From: Anaerolineaceae bacterium
GTDB lineage: Bacteria; Chloroflexota; Anaerolineae; Anaerolineales; Anaerolineaceae
NCBI GenBank assembly: GCA_003532515.1
Contig: DOEX01000054.1
Location: 1-5,443, forward strand
DNA: 5,443 nt
Direction of reading: 5' to 3'
The notes under the pieces were generated by a model. The model worked only from the letters and a program-made list of their open reading frames with translations. It was not told the DNA's origin and ran no database searches. Positions 4,803-5,443 of this stretch are shown one piece after another. The first letter of the stretch is position 1. Every line of letters starts with the position of its first letter. A program made the position numbers and the translations under genes.

Positions 4803-5443
4803 AATAAATTTACCCAAAAAGCAAAACGAGTGCTCAGTATTGCTCAAACAGAAGCGGAAACTGAACAGGCTCGTGAAATCGGCAGCGAACACTTGCTACT
4901 TGGTCTTTGCATTGAAACTGGCACAGCAGCCAGCAGAGTTTTGGAAGACCTGGGTGTAGAAACTGACAGCGTTCGAGCGGTATTAAAGGAGATGAGAAGG
5001 ACTGAAGAACCCAAGCAAGAGCAGCCTTCAACCTTAGGCGAAGATTTGAAGCGCTTACTGGAGCAAGCCCTGGCGGAGTCTGTGGCAGACAAAGCCACTA
5101 CCGTTGGCACCGAACATCTAATCCTCGCAATCTCCCGGGATGAAAACAGTATGGCGATGCGAATTTTGGCTGCGCTGGGGATCACCTCAGAGCAGGTTCA
5201 GCGTCAGACCGCCCGCATCATGGAAGAATACAAACAAATGCAGGATGTTGCAAAAAAAGCGGATAATTCCGACGACCTTGAAAAGAGCGACGTGATCAGC
5301 CGACGTGGGGTTTCCCGCCGAAAAGAAAAAGATGAAGGCAAAACTCCCCTGGTGGACCAACTGGCAACCGACCTGACCGCCCTGGCAGAAGAAGGCAAGC
5401 TCGACCCGGTTATCGGGCGCAGCAAAGAAATTGAACGCGTCAT
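4791..5443 (+). CDS. clpC: ATP-dependent Clp protease ATPase subunit ClpC (N-terminal part)
   Basis: AAA+ unfoldase that selects damaged or tagged proteins, often through adaptors bound to its N domain, and feeds them to ClpP in the cytoplasm. Only the first 217 codons are present; the frame is still open at the window edge. Residues 5-68 and about 80-143 form the two Clp_N repeats, each with the characteristic motif (GSEHLLLGL at 31-39, GTEHLILAI at 107-115). A charged linker (about 146-183) leads into the start of the first ATPase domain, TPLVDQLATDLTALAEEGKL (185-204) then DPVIGR (205-210). Walker motifs, the middle domain and the ClpP-binding loop lie beyond the edge, so ClpC rather than ClpA or ClpB rests on N-domain similarity. 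The ATG at 4791 follows GGAGG (4780-4784) by 6 nt; the next in-frame ATG, at 4800, is too far for that site. Confidence 0.9.
   Translation, partial: MAGMNKFTQKAKRVLSIAQTEAETEQAREIGSEHLLLGLCIETGTAASRVLEDLGVETDSVRAVLKEMRRTEEPKQEQPSTLGEDLKRLLEQALAESVADKATTVGTEHLILAISRDENSMAMRILAALGITSEQVQRQTARIMEEYKQMQDVAKKADNSDDLEKSDVISRRGVSRRKEKDEGKTPLVDQLATDLTALAEEGKLDPVIGRSKEIERV

Overview
The window looks like an ordinary bacterial chromosome segment of roughly 50% GC. It holds six protein genes plus two intergenic stretches rich in repeats and hairpins. The taxon cannot be fixed from sequence alone. The style of the SDR and MFS proteins, together with GC-rich hairpin repeats between genes, made me think of Chloroflexota (Anaerolineae-like), but this is a weak inference from memory.

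Layout. (1) Bases 1-249 carry no convincing gene. They hold two exact copies of a 27-bp hairpin repeat (56-82, 112-138) and a larger interrupted inverted repeat (150-220). (2) Bases 250-3321 form one plus-strand cluster of four genes with gaps of 12, 9 and 18 nt, each with a plausible ribosome binding site: msrA (methionine sulfoxide reductase A), an unrecognised 108-aa protein with two membrane segments, a 12-helix MFS transporter, and an atypical SDR / NAD-dependent epimerase-like protein. The spacing strongly suggests an operon. (3) Bases 3322-3408 separate this operon from the convergent metF and contain a 21-bp-period tandem repeat that includes the SDR stop codon. (4) metF (methylenetetrahydrofolate reductase) is on the minus strand, 3409-4296. 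(5) Bases 4297-4790 form a 494-bp divergent intergenic region with a 25-bp direct repeat, four ACGGTCA boxes, a near-palindrome, several hairpins and a candidate extended -10 promoter. (6) From 4791 to the window end runs the N-terminal third or less of a ClpC-type AAA+ unfoldase, cut by the window edge.

How the genes relate. MsrA repairs oxidised methionine, MetF supplies methyl groups for methionine synthesis, and ClpC unfolds damaged proteins for ClpP. A protein-quality or methionine theme is therefore possible, but metF and clpC are separate transcription units and the link may be chance. The transporter and SDR substrates cannot be read from sequence. No phage, transposase, CRISPR, tRNA or rRNA is visible. 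The part most worth a second look is the metF-clpC intergenic region, with its repeated boxes, a compact folded element at 4525-4578, and hairpins in the clpC leader including one that contains the start codon.
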